Source of the DNA: DASUKL01 sp036278755
GTDB lineage: Bacteria > Chloroflexota > Limnocylindria > Limnocylindrales > CSP1-4
Length of the DNA stretch: 56,978 bases
NCBI GenBank assembly: GCA_036278755.1
Contig: DASUKL010000010.1
Coordinates: forward strand, 1-56,978
Direction: 5' to 3'
Shown: positions 24,949 through 33,531 of the stretch, one piece after another
How the letters are laid out: every line of letters starts with the position of its first letter
Position numbering within the stretch: the first letter of the stretch is position 1
The notes under the pieces: generated by a model
Seen by the model: the letters and a program-made list of their open reading frames with translations, nothing else
Told to the model about the DNA's origin: nothing
Databases searched by the model: none
Program-made: the position numbers and the translations under genes

Positions 24949-26274
24949 GTGTTCGACGCCCTGTCCGACCATCTCCGCGCCACCCTCGCCCGGCTCACCG
25001 GCCACGGGCGGCTGAGCGAGGCCGACGTGGACGCCGCCCTGCGGGAGGTCCGTCTGGCCCTCCTCGAGGCCGACGTCAACTTCCGCGTGGTCAAGGACTT
25101 CATCGCCCGGGTCCGGGAACGCGCTGTCGGGGCCGACATCCTGGAGCAGCTCAACGCCGGGCAGCAGGTCGTCAAGATCGTCAACGAGGAGCTGACCGCG
25201 CTCCTCTCGAGCGGCGACCGCACCTTCCGCCTCACCGGCAGCCCGGCCGTCGTGGCCCTCGTCGGCCTGCAAGGCTCGGGCAAGACGACCAGCGCCGCGA
25301 AGCTGGCCCGGTTCGTGGCCCGTCAGGGCCGCCAGCCCTTGCTCGTGGCCGCCGATCCCTATCGGCCTGCGGCGGTGGATCAGCTCGTGGCCCTGGGGGC
25401 GAGCCTCGAAGTGCCGGTCCATCACGCTCCGGCCGGCACACCCGTCCTCGACATCGCCCGGTCCGGCATCGACGAGGCCCGCCGCATGGGTCGCGACGTG
25501 GTCATCCTCGACACCGCCGGCCGGCTCACCGTCGACGAGGCCCTCATGGAGGAGATCCGGGCCCTGGCCGGGGCCACCCGGCCCAGCGAGACCCTCCTCG
25601 TCGTGGACGCCATGGCGGGTCAGGAGGCGGTGGCCGTGGCCCAGGCCTTCGGGGCTGCCGTGCCCCTGAGCGGCCTCGTCCTGACGAAGATCGACGGCGA
25701 CGCCCGAGGCGGCGCGGCGCTCTCCATCGGGGCCGTGACCGGCCTGCCGGTGAAGTTCCTCGGCACCGGCGAACGGACCGACGGGCTGGAGCCCTTCCAT
25801 CCCGACCGTCTGGCCGGGCGGATCCTGGGCATGGGCGACGTGCTGACCCTCATCGAGCGGGCCCAGGAGCAGTTCGACGAGCGCCAGGCGGCCGATATGG
25901 CCCGCAAGCTCCAGCGCAACGCCTTCACCCTGGAGGACTTCCTGGAGCAGATGCAGCAGGTCAAGAAGATGGGCCCCATGGGCCAGCTGCTGGAGATGAT
26001 CCCGGGCTTGGGAGGCATGGCCCGTGAGGCCCAGGCCCAGGTCGACCAGGGCGCGCTGGCCAAGGTGGAGGCCATCATCCGCTCCATGACCCCGGCCGAG
26101 CGGCGCGACCCGAGCCTCCTCGACGGCAGCCGGCGGCGGCGCGTGGCCCGCGGCTCGGGGACCTCCATCCCAGAAGTCAACCGCCTCCTCAAGCAGTTCG
26201 CCGAGATGCAGCGGATGATGAAGCAGTTGGGCGGCGGCAGCGGCCGACGGCCGATGCTGCCCTTCGGCCGATGA
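24949..26274 (+). CDS. ffh: Signal recognition particle protein Ffh
   Basis: GTPase subunit of SRP that binds signal peptides and 4.5S RNA. It has 441 residues. The N domain is 1-95. The G domain has GLQGSGKT at 106-113, DPYRPAAVDQL, DTAGRLTVDE and TKIDGDARGGAAL. The Met-rich M domain (about 295-441) includes the RNA-binding SGTSIPEVNRLLKQF. The start is GTG 24949. The SRP RNA gene is not visible here. Confidence 0.95.
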   Translation: MFDALSDHLRATLARLTGHGRLSEADVDAALREVRLALLEADVNFRVVKDFIARVRERAVGADILEQLNAGQQVVKIVNEELTALLSSGDRTFRLTGSPAVVALVGLQGSGKTTSAAKLARFVARQGRQPLLVAADPYRPAAVDQLVALGASLEVPVHHAPAGTPVLDIARSGIDEARRMGRDVVILDTAGRLTVDEALMEEIRALAGATRPSETLLVVDAMAGQEAVAVAQAFGAAVPLSGLVLTKIDGDARGGAALSIGAVTGLPVKFLGTGERTDGLEPFHPDRLAGRILGMGDVLTLIERAQEQFDERQAADMARKLQRNAFTLEDFLEQMQQVKKMGPMGQLLEMIPGLGGMAREAQAQVDQGALAKVEAIIRSMTPAERRDPSLLDGSRRRRVARGSGTSIPEVNRLLKQFAEMQRMMKQLGGGSGRRPMLPFGR

Positions 26275-26305
26275 GCGCACGCCCCCATCCCCGCGAGGTG
26301 CCACG

Positions 26306-28087
26306 ATGATCGACGAGCAGCCGCTCCCCGACGGTCAGGGCCAGGCCGGTCCGCCCGTCGCCACCACCCCCCTCGTCGTCGCTGGCCGGACCCGCGGCTC
26401 CGGCCGTTGGCTCGTGGCCGGCGGCCTCACGGTCCTCCTGATCCTGGCCGTGGCCGGCTTCGTCGTCCTGGCCGGCCAGCGCACGGCCGGGGCGCCGGCC
26501 ACGGCCGGCTACCTGCCGGCCGGGACGCTCGTCTACCTCGATGCGCGCCTCGACCTGCCCGGCGACCAGGGCCAGCAGGTGGCGGACTTCCTTTCTCGCT
26601 TCCCCGGCCTCGCCGATCGCGCGGCCCTGCCGGCCAAGCTGGACGATGTCCTGACCCGGCTCGTCCGCTCGGCCTCGGACGGCAAGGTCGACTACGACAG
26701 CCAGATCAAGCCCTGGTTCGGGGGCCGAGTGGCCCTGGCCCTGACCAGCGGGCCCACGACCTCCGGCGGCCAGGCCCCGGCCGAGGCCACCTCGGCGGGG
26801 GCCTTGGCCCTCTTCAGCGTCAGCGATGTCACGGCCGCCCGATCCGACCTGGCCGCTATCGCCTCGGCCGCGGGGGCCACGGTGGGCGCCCCGGGGACGT
26901 ACCGCGGAGCCACGCTCGAGACGCTCACCGACGGCTCGGGCGGCGGCGCGGTCCTCGGTTTGAGCCAGGACATGCTCATCGTGGGCCCCAGCGCCGAGGC
27001 GGTGAAAGGCGCCCTCGACGTCCATAGCGGTCAAGGCGCCAGCCTGGCCGCCTCCGGCACGTTCACCGACGCCCTGACCGGCCTGCGGGCCGATCGCCTG
27101 GGGACCGTCTACGTCGACGTGCCAGGCCTGACCGCGGCGGCCCAGCGCGCCGCGGGCGGGAGCCCCCAGGCCTCGCTCCTGGCCAGCCTGCCCCAGCCCC
27201 TGGGGGCCGTGGCCGGCGAGCTGCACGCCGAGAGCGACCGCCTGGTGGCCTCCTTCCGGGCGGCCAAGGGCCCCGACGCCCCCAACCTCTCGGCCCGCAC
27301 CAGCGACCTGGCCCAGCACGTGCCGGCCGGCGCGATCGTCTACCTCGAGGCCCACGACGCAGGCCAGCTCCTCAGCCAGAGCCTCGGCCAGCTGAGCGCG
27401 GCCGCGGGCCAGGGCTCGGCCGATGACCAGCAGCTCCAGGCCCTCGACGGCTACCTCGGCTTCCTGGGCGGCCCGGACGCCCTGGTGGGCTGGATCAAGG
27501 ACGCGGGAGCGGCCGTCACGTGGGGCGCCGACGGGCAGCCTCAGGCCGGCCTCGTGGCCCTCGCCACGGACGCGGACACGGCCCAGGCCCGCCTCAAGCA
27601 GTGGCTGGGCCTGCTCTCGCTGGCCGGCTCGTCGAGCGGCGTCTCCACGACGCAGGAGCAGGCCAGCGGCGTGACGATCACCATCATCCACCTGGACGCT
27701 GGGTCCGGCGGGCCGGCGGCCGGTGCGGGCGGGGCCGCCGCCCTGCCCACAGAGCTGGCCGTGGCGGCCAAGGGCGACCTCATCGTCGTGGGCCTCGGCG
27801 ACGCTTTCGTCAAGCAGGTCCTGGCCCTCGACCCGGCCGGTTCGCTGGCCAGCTCCGAGCGCTTCAGCGCGGCCCTCGCGGCGGCCGGCGGGCCCCGCGA
27901 CAGCGGCCTGACCTGGATCGACGTCAACGCCTTGGACCAGCACCTGGCCAAGGTCCTGCCGGCCGGCCAGCGGGCCGAGTTCGAGGCCCAGGTCAAGCCC
28001 TACCTCGACGTCATCGACCACCTCATCGCCGTCCAGTCGGTGGACGGTTCGACCTTCACCGGCGTCGTCCAGCTGGTGACCAAGTGA
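26306..28087 (+). CDS. Membrane-anchored DUF3352 protein
   Basis: 593 residues. A short cytoplasmic N-terminus is followed by one transmembrane segment (about residues 35-57) and a large outside region. That region begins with GYLPAGTLVYLDARLDLPGDQ, the hallmark of DUF3352. The rest is Ala/Gly/Leu-rich repeats of the same fold type. Function is unknown in the family. GAGGTG lies about 5 bases before ATG 26306. It sits between ffh and rpsP, where a functional link to secretion is conceivable but unproven. Confidence 0.8.
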   Translation: MIDEQPLPDGQGQAGPPVATTPLVVAGRTRGSGRWLVAGGLTVLLILAVAGFVVLAGQRTAGAPATAGYLPAGTLVYLDARLDLPGDQGQQVADFLSRFPGLADRAALPAKLDDVLTRLVRSASDGKVDYDSQIKPWFGGRVALALTSGPTTSGGQAPAEATSAGALALFSVSDVTAARSDLAAIASAAGATVGAPGTYRGATLETLTDGSGGGAVLGLSQDMLIVGPSAEAVKGALDVHSGQGASLAASGTFTDALTGLRADRLGTVYVDVPGLTAAAQRAAGGSPQASLLASLPQPLGAVAGELHAESDRLVASFRAAKGPDAPNLSARTSDLAQHVPAGAIVYLEAHDAGQLLSQSLGQLSAAAGQGSADDQQLQALDGYLGFLGGPDALVGWIKDAGAAVTWGADGQPQAGLVALATDADTAQARLKQWLGLLSLAGSSSGVSTTQEQASGVTITIIHLDAGSGGPAAGAGGAAALPTELAVAAKGDLIVVGLGDAFVKQVLALDPAGSLASSERFSAALAAAGGPRDSGLTWIDVNALDQHLAKVLPAGQRAEFEAQVKPYLDVIDHLIAVQSVDGSTFTGVVQLVTK

Positions 28088-28127
28088 TCGGCCCTGGCCG
28101 CTTCCAGGGGAGCAGATAAGGAGCACC

Positions 28128-28382
28128 GTGGCAGTCAGGATCCGCCTCACCCGAGTCGGCGCGACCAAGCAGCCGGCCTACCGCCTCGTGGTCACCGACG
28201 GTCGCGCCGCGCGCGACGGCCGGGCCATCGAGATCATCGGCCACTACGATCCGCGGCGCGACCCGGTGGAGTTCGAAGTCGACGCCGAGAAGGCCACCCG
28301 CTGGCTGGCCCAGGGCGCGCAGCCCTCGGACACCGTGGCCCGTCTCTTCCGCCAGGCCGGCATCGCCCAGCCCGTCAAGTAG
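28128..28382 (+). CDS. rpsP: 30S ribosomal protein S16
   Basis: 84-residue small-subunit protein beginning MAVRIRLTRVGATKQPAYR, with the family's GHYDPR segment. GTG 28128 has AAGGAG about 6 bases upstream. It heads the rpsP-khpA-rimM-trmD-rplS cluster. Confidence 0.96.
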   Translation: MAVRIRLTRVGATKQPAYRLVVTDGRAARDGRAIEIIGHYDPRRDPVEFEVDAEKATRWLAQGAQPSDTVARLFRQAGIAQPVK

Positions 28383-28392
28383 GAGCCGCATC

Positions 28393-28626
28393 ATGGCAGC
28401 CGCGGATCTCGTCACCTTCGTCGCCCGATCGCTCGTCGACGACCCCGATGCGGTGAGCGTCGAGGTCCACGAGGAGGAAGGGGAGACGGTCATCGAACTC
28501 CATGTCGCTGACGACGACATGGGCAAGGTCATCGGCCGCAATGGCAGCGTGGCCAAGGCTATCCGGACCCTCCTCAAGGTCGTCTCGGCCCGTGAGGGTG
28601 AGCCGATCTCGCTGGAGATCGGCTAG
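28393..28626 (+). CDS. khpA: KH-domain RNA-binding protein KhpA
   Basis: 77-residue single KH-domain protein. The KH GxxG loop is in GKVIGRNGSVAKAIRTLL. In other bacteria KhpA pairs with KhpB (Jag) to bind many RNAs. Position between rpsP and rimM is the standard one. ATG 28393 follows GGAG. Confidence 0.93.
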   Translation: MAAADLVTFVARSLVDDPDAVSVEVHEEEGETVIELHVADDDMGKVIGRNGSVAKAIRTLLKVVSAREGEPISLEIG

Positions 28627-28640
28627 CCCGCGGTCCGGGC

Positions 28641-29201
28641 ATGGAGCGGCTCGTCGTCGGGCTCGTACGTGGACTCCACGGCCTGCGCGGCGCGGTCCGG
28701 GTCGAGCCGCTGACCGACGTCCCGGAGCGCTTCAGCCCCGGCAGCCGCCTGAACCTCGAAGGCCAGGCCCGGCCACTCACCGTGGTCTGGAGCCAGGACG
28801 ACGGTAAGGGCACCCTGGTCCGCTTCGCCGAGGTCCCCGATCGTCCGGCGGCGGAATCGCTGCGCGGACGCTACCTCGAGGTCGAGGCCGACGAGGCGGC
28901 CCTCGGCGAGGGTGCCTTCTGGTGGCATGAGCTGGAAGGCGTGGCGGTGACGACCGCCGCAGGGCAGCCCTTGGGCCGCGTGGCCGACGTCTTCCGGGCC
29001 GGCGGGGCCGAGGTCCTCGTCGTCCGGGGTGGACCGCGGGGTGAGCTCTACGTGCCGGCCGTCTCGGCGGTCGTCAGCGAGCTGGCCCCGCGTGAGGGCC
29101 GGATCGTCGTCGACACCGACGCCCTGGGGCTCGAGGAGGAGCGTCCCCGGCGGCCGCGCGGACGGCGTTCGTCGCGGGCCGCCGCCTCCGGCGAGGGCTG
29201 A
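28641..29201 (+). CDS. rimM: Ribosome maturation factor RimM
   Basis: Assembles the 30S head by binding S19 and 16S rRNA. It has 186 residues: the N-terminal barrel (VGLVRGLHGLRGAVRVEPLTD) and the C-terminal PRC-like barrel (about 93-165) starting FWWHELEG. A basic Arg/Ser-rich tail of about 20 residues ends the protein. ATG 28641; the stop is 1 base before the trmD ATG. Confidence 0.94.
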   Translation: MERLVVGLVRGLHGLRGAVRVEPLTDVPERFSPGSRLNLEGQARPLTVVWSQDDGKGTLVRFAEVPDRPAAESLRGRYLEVEADEAALGEGAFWWHELEGVAVTTAAGQPLGRVADVFRAGGAEVLVVRGGPRGELYVPAVSAVVSELAPREGRIVVDTDALGLEEERPRRPRGRRSSRAAASGEG

Positions 29202-29202
29202 G

Positions 29203-29964
29203 ATGGCCCTCCGCATCGACGTCGTGACCCTCTTCCCGGAGCTCTTCCCCGGCCCGCTGGGGGTCAGCGTGGCGGGCCGGACGCTCGAGCACGGCCTGGC
29301 CGCGGTCACGGCCCACGACCTGCGCTCCTGGGGCCTCGGCCGCCATCGCAGCGTGGACGATGAGCCCTACGGCGGGGGCGCGGGCATGGTCCTTCGTCCC
29401 GAGCCGGTGGCCGGGGCCCTGGCTGCCCTGCGGGAGCCAGCCAGCCTGGCCATCCTCCTCGACCCCGGCGGCGAGCCGTTCGGCCAGGCCCGGGCCGCGG
29501 AGCTGGCCGGCCGGGAACACCTGATCCTCGTCTGTCCCCGCTACGAGGGCGTCGACGAACGGGTGCGGGCCATGGTCGACCTCGAGCTGTCCATCGGCGA
29601 TTACGTCCTCTCCGGCGGCGAGCTCGCGGCGATGGTCGTCTGCGACGCGGTGCTGCGGCTCCTGCCCGGGGCGATCGAGGCCGAGTCGATCGTCGAGGAG
29701 TCGTTCTCCGCCGGGCTGCTGGAGTACCCCCAGTACACCCGCCCGCCGGTCTTCGGCGGTCACGAGGTGCCGGCCGTGCTGCGCTCGGGCGACCACGGCG
29801 CCGTGGCCCGCTGGCGGCGGGCCATGGCCCTCGAACGGACGGCCCGGCGACGGCCGGACCTCCTCCCGGAGCCGGCCGCGGCCCGTGCTATACTCCGCCG
29901 TCGGTCGCCGGGCCCGTCGGCCCCGCCGGCCTTCCCCGACCCGCCCCCCACCGAGCACGAGTGA
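29203..29964 (+). CDS. trmD: tRNA (guanine-N1)-methyltransferase
   Basis: Makes m1G37 in tRNAs to prevent +1 frameshifting. The 253-residue SPOUT enzyme has FPELFPGPLGVSVAGR, GGGAGMVLRPEP, the knot segment CPRYEGVDERV and LSIGDYVLSGGELAA. ATG 29203 is 1 base after the rimM stop. The C-terminal 25 residues are a Pro-rich extension that also carries the rplS promoter-like site. Confidence 0.95.
   Translation: MALRIDVVTLFPELFPGPLGVSVAGRTLEHGLAAVTAHDLRSWGLGRHRSVDDEPYGGGAGMVLRPEPVAGALAALREPASLAILLDPGGEPFGQARAAELAGREHLILVCPRYEGVDERVRAMVDLELSIGDYVLSGGELAAMVVCDAVLRLLPGAIEAESIVEESFSAGLLEYPQYTRPPVFGGHEVPAVLRSGDHGAVARWRRAMALERTARRRPDLLPEPAAARAILRRRSPGPSAPPAFPDPPPTEHE
29889..29894 (+). promoter_or_regulatory. 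Extended -10 promoter for rplS inside trmD
   Basis: TATACT preceded by TGC (TGN extended -10) stands near the trmD 3' end, 81 bases before the rplS start. The predicted leader holds a small GGGCC-CGTC-GGCCC hairpin at 29910-29923. No good -35. Confidence 0.5.
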
Positions 29965-29974
29965 GCGCCGCCCT

Positions 29975-30322
29975 GTGAACCTCCTGGACGAGTTGACCGC
30001 GGACCAGATCCGCACCGACCTGCCCGAGTTGGCCTCGGGCGACACCGTGCGCGTCTCGGCCAAGGTCGTGGAGGGCAATCGCGAGCGGGTCCAGGTCTTC
30101 GCCGGCACGATCATGCGCCTCCGGGGCGGCGGGATCAGCCGTTCCATCACCGTCCGCGCCGTGCGCAGCGGGGTGGGTGTCGAGCGCACCTTCAAGGTCA
30201 ACTCGCCGCGCATCGAGAAGATCGAGGTCGTGCGCCACGGCGTGGCCCGCCGCAAGCAGCTCTATTTCCTGCGCCACCGGGTGGGCAAGGCCGCCACCCT
30301 GCGCGAGCGCCGCACGAGCTAG
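29975..30322 (+). CDS. rplS: 50S ribosomal protein L19
   Basis: 115-residue protein at the 30S-50S interface. The family blocks GDTVRVSAKVVEGNRERVQ and FKVNSPRIEKIEV are clear, and the C-terminus is basic (RRKQLYFLRHRVGKAA). The start GTG 29975 is 10 bases after the trmD stop. It may have its own promoter inside trmD. Confidence 0.95.
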   Translation: MNLLDELTADQIRTDLPELASGDTVRVSAKVVEGNRERVQVFAGTIMRLRGGGISRSITVRAVRSGVGVERTFKVNSPRIEKIEVVRHGVARRKQLYFLRHRVGKAATLRERRTS

Positions 30323-30335
30323 GCGATCGGCTGCG

Positions 30336-31064
30336 GTGGCCGCGCCCCACGGCCGGGCCACCACCTTCCCCAGCCTCTTCGCGCCCGGTGGACGGGCCCC
30401 CGTGCCGCGCGGGCTCCGACTGCGGCTCGATCCTGACGAAGCCGAGGAGCAGGCCCTCCGGGCCCGGGGCTGCCGGCACGTGGGCGGCATCGATGAGGTC
30501 GGCCGGGGTTGTCTGGCCGGTCCGGTCGTGGCCGGCGCCGTCGTCCTCCCCGGAGGCTGGATCCCCCGCGGCCTGCGCGACTCCAAGCTCCTCGACGCCG
30601 AGCAGCGGGAACGCCTGGCGGTCGAGATCCAGGCGCGGGCCGTGGCCTGGGCCGTGGCCGAGGTCCCAGCCACGGTCATCGACCGTATCAACATCCTCCA
30701 GGCAACGCTCCTGGCCTCGCTCCTGGCCGCGGCTCGTCTCGCTGTCCGGCCCGACGCCCTGGTCACCGACTCGCTCGACCTGCCCGGCGTGGCGGCCGTC
30801 CAGCGTGTGCTCGTCGACGCCGACCGAGTCTGTGCCTCGGTGGCCGCCGCCTCGGTCGTGGCCAAGGTCCACCGGGACCGGCTCATGGTGGCCTACGACG
30901 CGCGCTATCCGGGGTACGGGTTCGCCGGACACAAGGGCTACGCCGCGCCCGAGCATCGGGCGGCCATCCAAGCCCTGGGCCTGAGCCCCATCCACCGTCG
31001 CACCTTCGGGACCTGCGTCGACCGGCCCCTGGCCGAGCAGTCCGCCCTCTGGCCGGCAAGCTAG
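30336..31064 (+). CDS. rnhB: Ribonuclease HII
   Basis: Removes RNA from RNA-DNA hybrids and single ribonucleotides from DNA. It has 242 residues with GIDEVGRGCLAGPVVAGAV (catalytic D53, E54), LRDSKLLD, LVTDSL and ASVVAKVHRDRLM. GTG 30336 is preferred as the first start after rplS; GTG 30402 would shorten the protein by 22 residues. A 142-base gap without a gene follows. Confidence 0.93.
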   Translation: MAAPHGRATTFPSLFAPGGRAPVPRGLRLRLDPDEAEEQALRARGCRHVGGIDEVGRGCLAGPVVAGAVVLPGGWIPRGLRDSKLLDAEQRERLAVEIQARAVAWAVAEVPATVIDRINILQATLLASLLAAARLAVRPDALVTDSLDLPGVAAVQRVLVDADRVCASVAAASVVAKVHRDRLMVAYDARYPGYGFAGHKGYAAPEHRAAIQALGLSPIHRRTFGTCVDRPLAEQSALWPAS

Positions 31065-31206
31065 GGGGCCATCTCGGGGACCATCGCGACCACGGAGCCT
31101 CTCGCACCACCCCAGCGACCTCCCCGGGTCCCGCGCGAGGCGGTGGTGAACGGCGCGTGGAGCGTGGGCTAAGGCTCCGTCGACGGGGCCTGGTCATGCT
31201 GGCCCG
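31065..31206. other. Intergenic gap rnhB-yraN
   Basis: 142 bases with no convincing reading frame. GGAGC and GCTCC form a small inverted repeat around 31161-31178. CATGCT at 31195-31200, 6 bases before the yraN ATG, is a weak -10 candidate. Confidence 0.4.
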
Positions 31207-31617
31207 ATGGCCACCACCGCCCGTCGCCAGCACGGGGACCGGGCCGAGGCCCTGGTCGCTCGCGGCCTGGCGGCCGGCGGTTGGACGATCGTGGGCCGCA
31301 ACGTCCGTGTCGGGCGCGACGAACTGGACCTCGTGGCCCTCGACCCGGGACCGCCAGCCACGCTCGTCGCGGTCGAGGTGCGCAGCGTGAGCAGTGGCCG
31401 CTTCGGGCCACCCGAAGCGCGTGTGGACGGGGCCAAGGTGCGGCGCTGCTACCGGGCCGCCTTCGCCCTCCGGGCGGCTGGCTGCCTGCCCGGAGGAGCG
31501 CCCCTGCCGCGCCTGCCGTGGCGGGTCGACCTGGTGGCCGTGGAGCTCGACCCCAGCCTGGGTCGGGGCCTGGGCGGCCCCGTCGTACGCCACCTGCGCG
31601 GCCTCTACCCGGGCTAG
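31207..31617 (+). CDS. yraN: UPF0102 (YraN-like) putative endonuclease-fold protein
   Basis: 136 residues with the Holliday-junction-resolvase-like fold signatures: GDRAEALVARGL, then RDELDLVALD (the family's GEIDLVA) and LVAVEVRSVSSGRFG (family VEVKxR). Charged core residues are kept, with Glu-Leu-Asp in place of Glu-Ile-Asp. Its biochemical role is unsettled. The rnhB-yraN pairing is common. Confidence 0.88.
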   Translation: MATTARRQHGDRAEALVARGLAAGGWTIVGRNVRVGRDELDLVALDPGPPATLVAVEVRSVSSGRFGPPEARVDGAKVRRCYRAAFALRAAGCLPGGAPLPRLPWRVDLVAVELDPSLGRGLGGPVVRHLRGLYPG

Positions 31618-31636
31618 GCCGCTGGTCCAAGCGTGC

Positions 31637-31642
31637 TAGACT
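31637..31642 (+). promoter_or_regulatory. Extended -10 promoter for rpsB-tsf
   Basis: TAGACT with a TGC extension starts a roughly 150-base untranslated leader before rpsB. The leader has CCAGCG/CGCTGG (31652-31666) as a 6-bp hairpin. GCGGCCGG at 31643-31650 can pair with CCGGCCGC at 31685-31692, although part of the first arm lies at or before the predicted start site. Confidence 0.5.
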
Positions 31643-31796
31643 GCGGCCGGCCCAGCGCGTCGCTGGTTCCCGCCGCCGGCGCGACCGGCCGCGGATCACA
31701 CACGCGCGCCGCTTCCTACGGGGGTGCCGTCGACGATGGCTGTCACGGTCCGTGGGCTCGAGGTGCGCGGAGGCACGAACCGCCATGGAGGCACCC

Positions 31797-32882
31797 ATGC
31801 CCGTCTCGATGCGTCAGCTCCTGGAGGCCGGTGTCCATTTCGGCCACCAGACCCGGCGCTGGAACCCCAAGATGCGCCCTTACATCTTCGCCGAGCGCAA
31901 CGGGATCCACATCATCGACCTGGCCCAGACCGTCCAGCGCCTGGACGTGGCCCTCGACTTCATCCGCCAGACGACGGCGCGCGGCGAGACCGTCCTCTTC
32001 GTCGGGACCAAGAAGCAGGCCCAGGAGCCCATCACCGAGGAGGCCACCCGGGCCGGCCAGCCCTACGTCAACAGCCGTTGGCTGGGCGGCATGCTCACGA
32101 ACTTCATCACCATCCGTAAGCGGTTGGCCCTGCTCGACCAGCTGGAGGCCCGTCAGGCCAACGGCGACTTCGAACGGTTGACGAAGAAGGAGGCCTCCGG
32201 CCTCAGCGACGAGATGGCCCGCCTCCAGCGGACCGTGGGCGGCATGCGCAAGATGCGCCGTCTGCCCGGTGCCGTCTTCGTCATCGATCCCCACCGCGAG
32301 CACATCGCCGTGGTCGAGGCGCGCAAGCTCGAGATCCCGGTCGTGGGGACCGGCGACACGAACGTCGATCCGGATCTGCTGGACTACATCATCCCCGCCA
32401 ACGACGACGCCATCCGGGCCATCCGCCTCCTCAGCAGCCTTGTCGCTGACGCCTGCCTGGCGGGCGTGGCCGAGCGGGCCGCCCGGGACGAGGAGGAGCC
32501 CATCGTCGACGAGGCCGTGGTCGCCCAGGCCTTCGAGGCGGACGAGTCGGCCAACGACGAGATGCTGGCTACCCTGGCCGCCGGGCAGTCCCTCTCCTTC
32601 GAACCGGGTCCCGACGAAGAGGACGAGTTGCTGCCCGTCCACGCCCGGGCGGTGGTCGAGGACCAGCCCTCAGCGCCGGAGGCGCCAGCTGCCGACGCCC
32701 CCGCAGCCGAAGCGCCCAAGGCCAAGCCTTCCGCCACCGAGCCGCCGAACGGCGACGCCCCCGCAGCCGAAGCGCCCAAGGCCAAGGCTTCCGCCACCGA
32801 GGCCACCGAGGCTCCCGCCACGGAAGCCAGTGCGGCCGGCCAGGCACCGGCGGCCGAATCCAGGCCCGCCGCGGGCGAGTGA
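31797..32882 (+). CDS. rpsB: 30S ribosomal protein S2 with long Ala/Pro-rich tail
   Basis: 361 residues versus about 240-260 usually. The core is regular: LLEAGVHFGHQTRRWNPKM, IHIIDLAQT, FVGTKKQAQ, NSRWLGGMLTNF, and the GDTNVDPDLLDYIIPANDDA end of the domain. After about residue 235 comes an acidic, then Ala/Pro/Glu/Lys-rich tail that includes a 60-base period duplication. ATG 31797 is chosen because GGAGG lies 5 bases before it; ATG 31785 would add four residues. tsf follows after 43 bases. Confidence 0.95.
   Translation: MPVSMRQLLEAGVHFGHQTRRWNPKMRPYIFAERNGIHIIDLAQTVQRLDVALDFIRQTTARGETVLFVGTKKQAQEPITEEATRAGQPYVNSRWLGGMLTNFITIRKRLALLDQLEARQANGDFERLTKKEASGLSDEMARLQRTVGGMRKMRRLPGAVFVIDPHREHIAVVEARKLEIPVVGTGDTNVDPDLLDYIIPANDDAIRAIRLLSSLVADACLAGVAERAARDEEEPIVDEAVVAQAFEADESANDEMLATLAAGQSLSFEPGPDEEDELLPVHARAVVEDQPSAPEAPAADAPAAEAPKAKPSATEPPNGDAPAAEAPKAKASATEATEAPATEASAAGQAPAAESRPAAGE
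32693..32801 (+). repeat. 60-bp period direct repeat in the rpsB tail
   Basis: Bases 32693-32741 recur at 32753-32801 with one mismatch, in frame. Each copy encodes DAPAAEAPKAKxSATE. The duplication looks recent because synonymous sites are identical. Confidence 0.9.
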
Positions 32883-32925
32883 CCCGCAGCGACCGCGACC
32901 CGACAGCATCGAAGGATCGATCTGC

Positions 32926-33531
32926 ATGACCACTAGCCCCACCATCAGCGCCGACCAGGTCAAGGAGCTGCGAGCCCTTACGGGGGCCGGCTTCATGGAC
33001 TGCAAGCGCGCCCTCGAGGCCTCCGGCGGTGACGTCGAGGGGGCCGTGGCCTACCTCCGCGAGCAGGGCCTGGCCGCGGCCCAGAAGCGCGAAGGCCGCG
33101 AGGCCCGCGAGGGGCTGGTGTCCAGCTACATCCACACCGGCGGCCGCATCGGGGTCCTCATCGAGGTCAACTGCGAGACCGACTTCGTCGCTCGCACCGA
33201 GGAGTTCCAGGACCTCGTTCGCAACCTGGCGATCCAGGTGGCCGGCCTCGATGCCCAGTACCCCACCCTCGACAGCGTGCCGCCCGAGGTGCTCGAGGCC
33301 AAGCGCGCGGAGCTGCGGGCCGACCCCCAGGTCCAGGCCAAGCCGTCGGCCATCCAGGACCACATCGTCGAGGGCCAGCTGACCAAGTGGCTGAGCGGCG
33401 CGATCCTCACCGAGCAGCCTTTCCGCGACACGGAGCAGACCGTGGGCCAGCTCATCAGCGAGGCCATCGCCCGGACCGGGGAGAACATCAAGGTCCGCCG
33501 CTTCGTGCGCTACGAGCTGGGGGGCGACTGA
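32926..33531 (+). CDS. tsf: Elongation factor Ts
   Basis: Nucleotide exchange factor for EF-Tu. At 201 residues it is the short form. The UBA-like N-terminal domain has VKELRALTGAGFMDCKRALE, followed by GVLIEVNCETDFVART. ATG 32926; the stop overlaps the pyrH ATG by one base (TGATG). Confidence 0.95.
   Translation: MTTSPTISADQVKELRALTGAGFMDCKRALEASGGDVEGAVAYLREQGLAAAQKREGREAREGLVSSYIHTGGRIGVLIEVNCETDFVARTEEFQDLVRNLAIQVAGLDAQYPTLDSVPPEVLEAKRAELRADPQVQAKPSAIQDHIVEGQLTKWLSGAILTEQPFRDTEQTVGQLISEAIARTGENIKVRRFVRYELGGD

Noticed and set aside
23062..26304. 1080-codon minus-strand frame across smc, ftsY and ffh
   Set aside because: It covers three well-recognised plus-strand genes and has only composition-driven sequence; an artefact of high GC.
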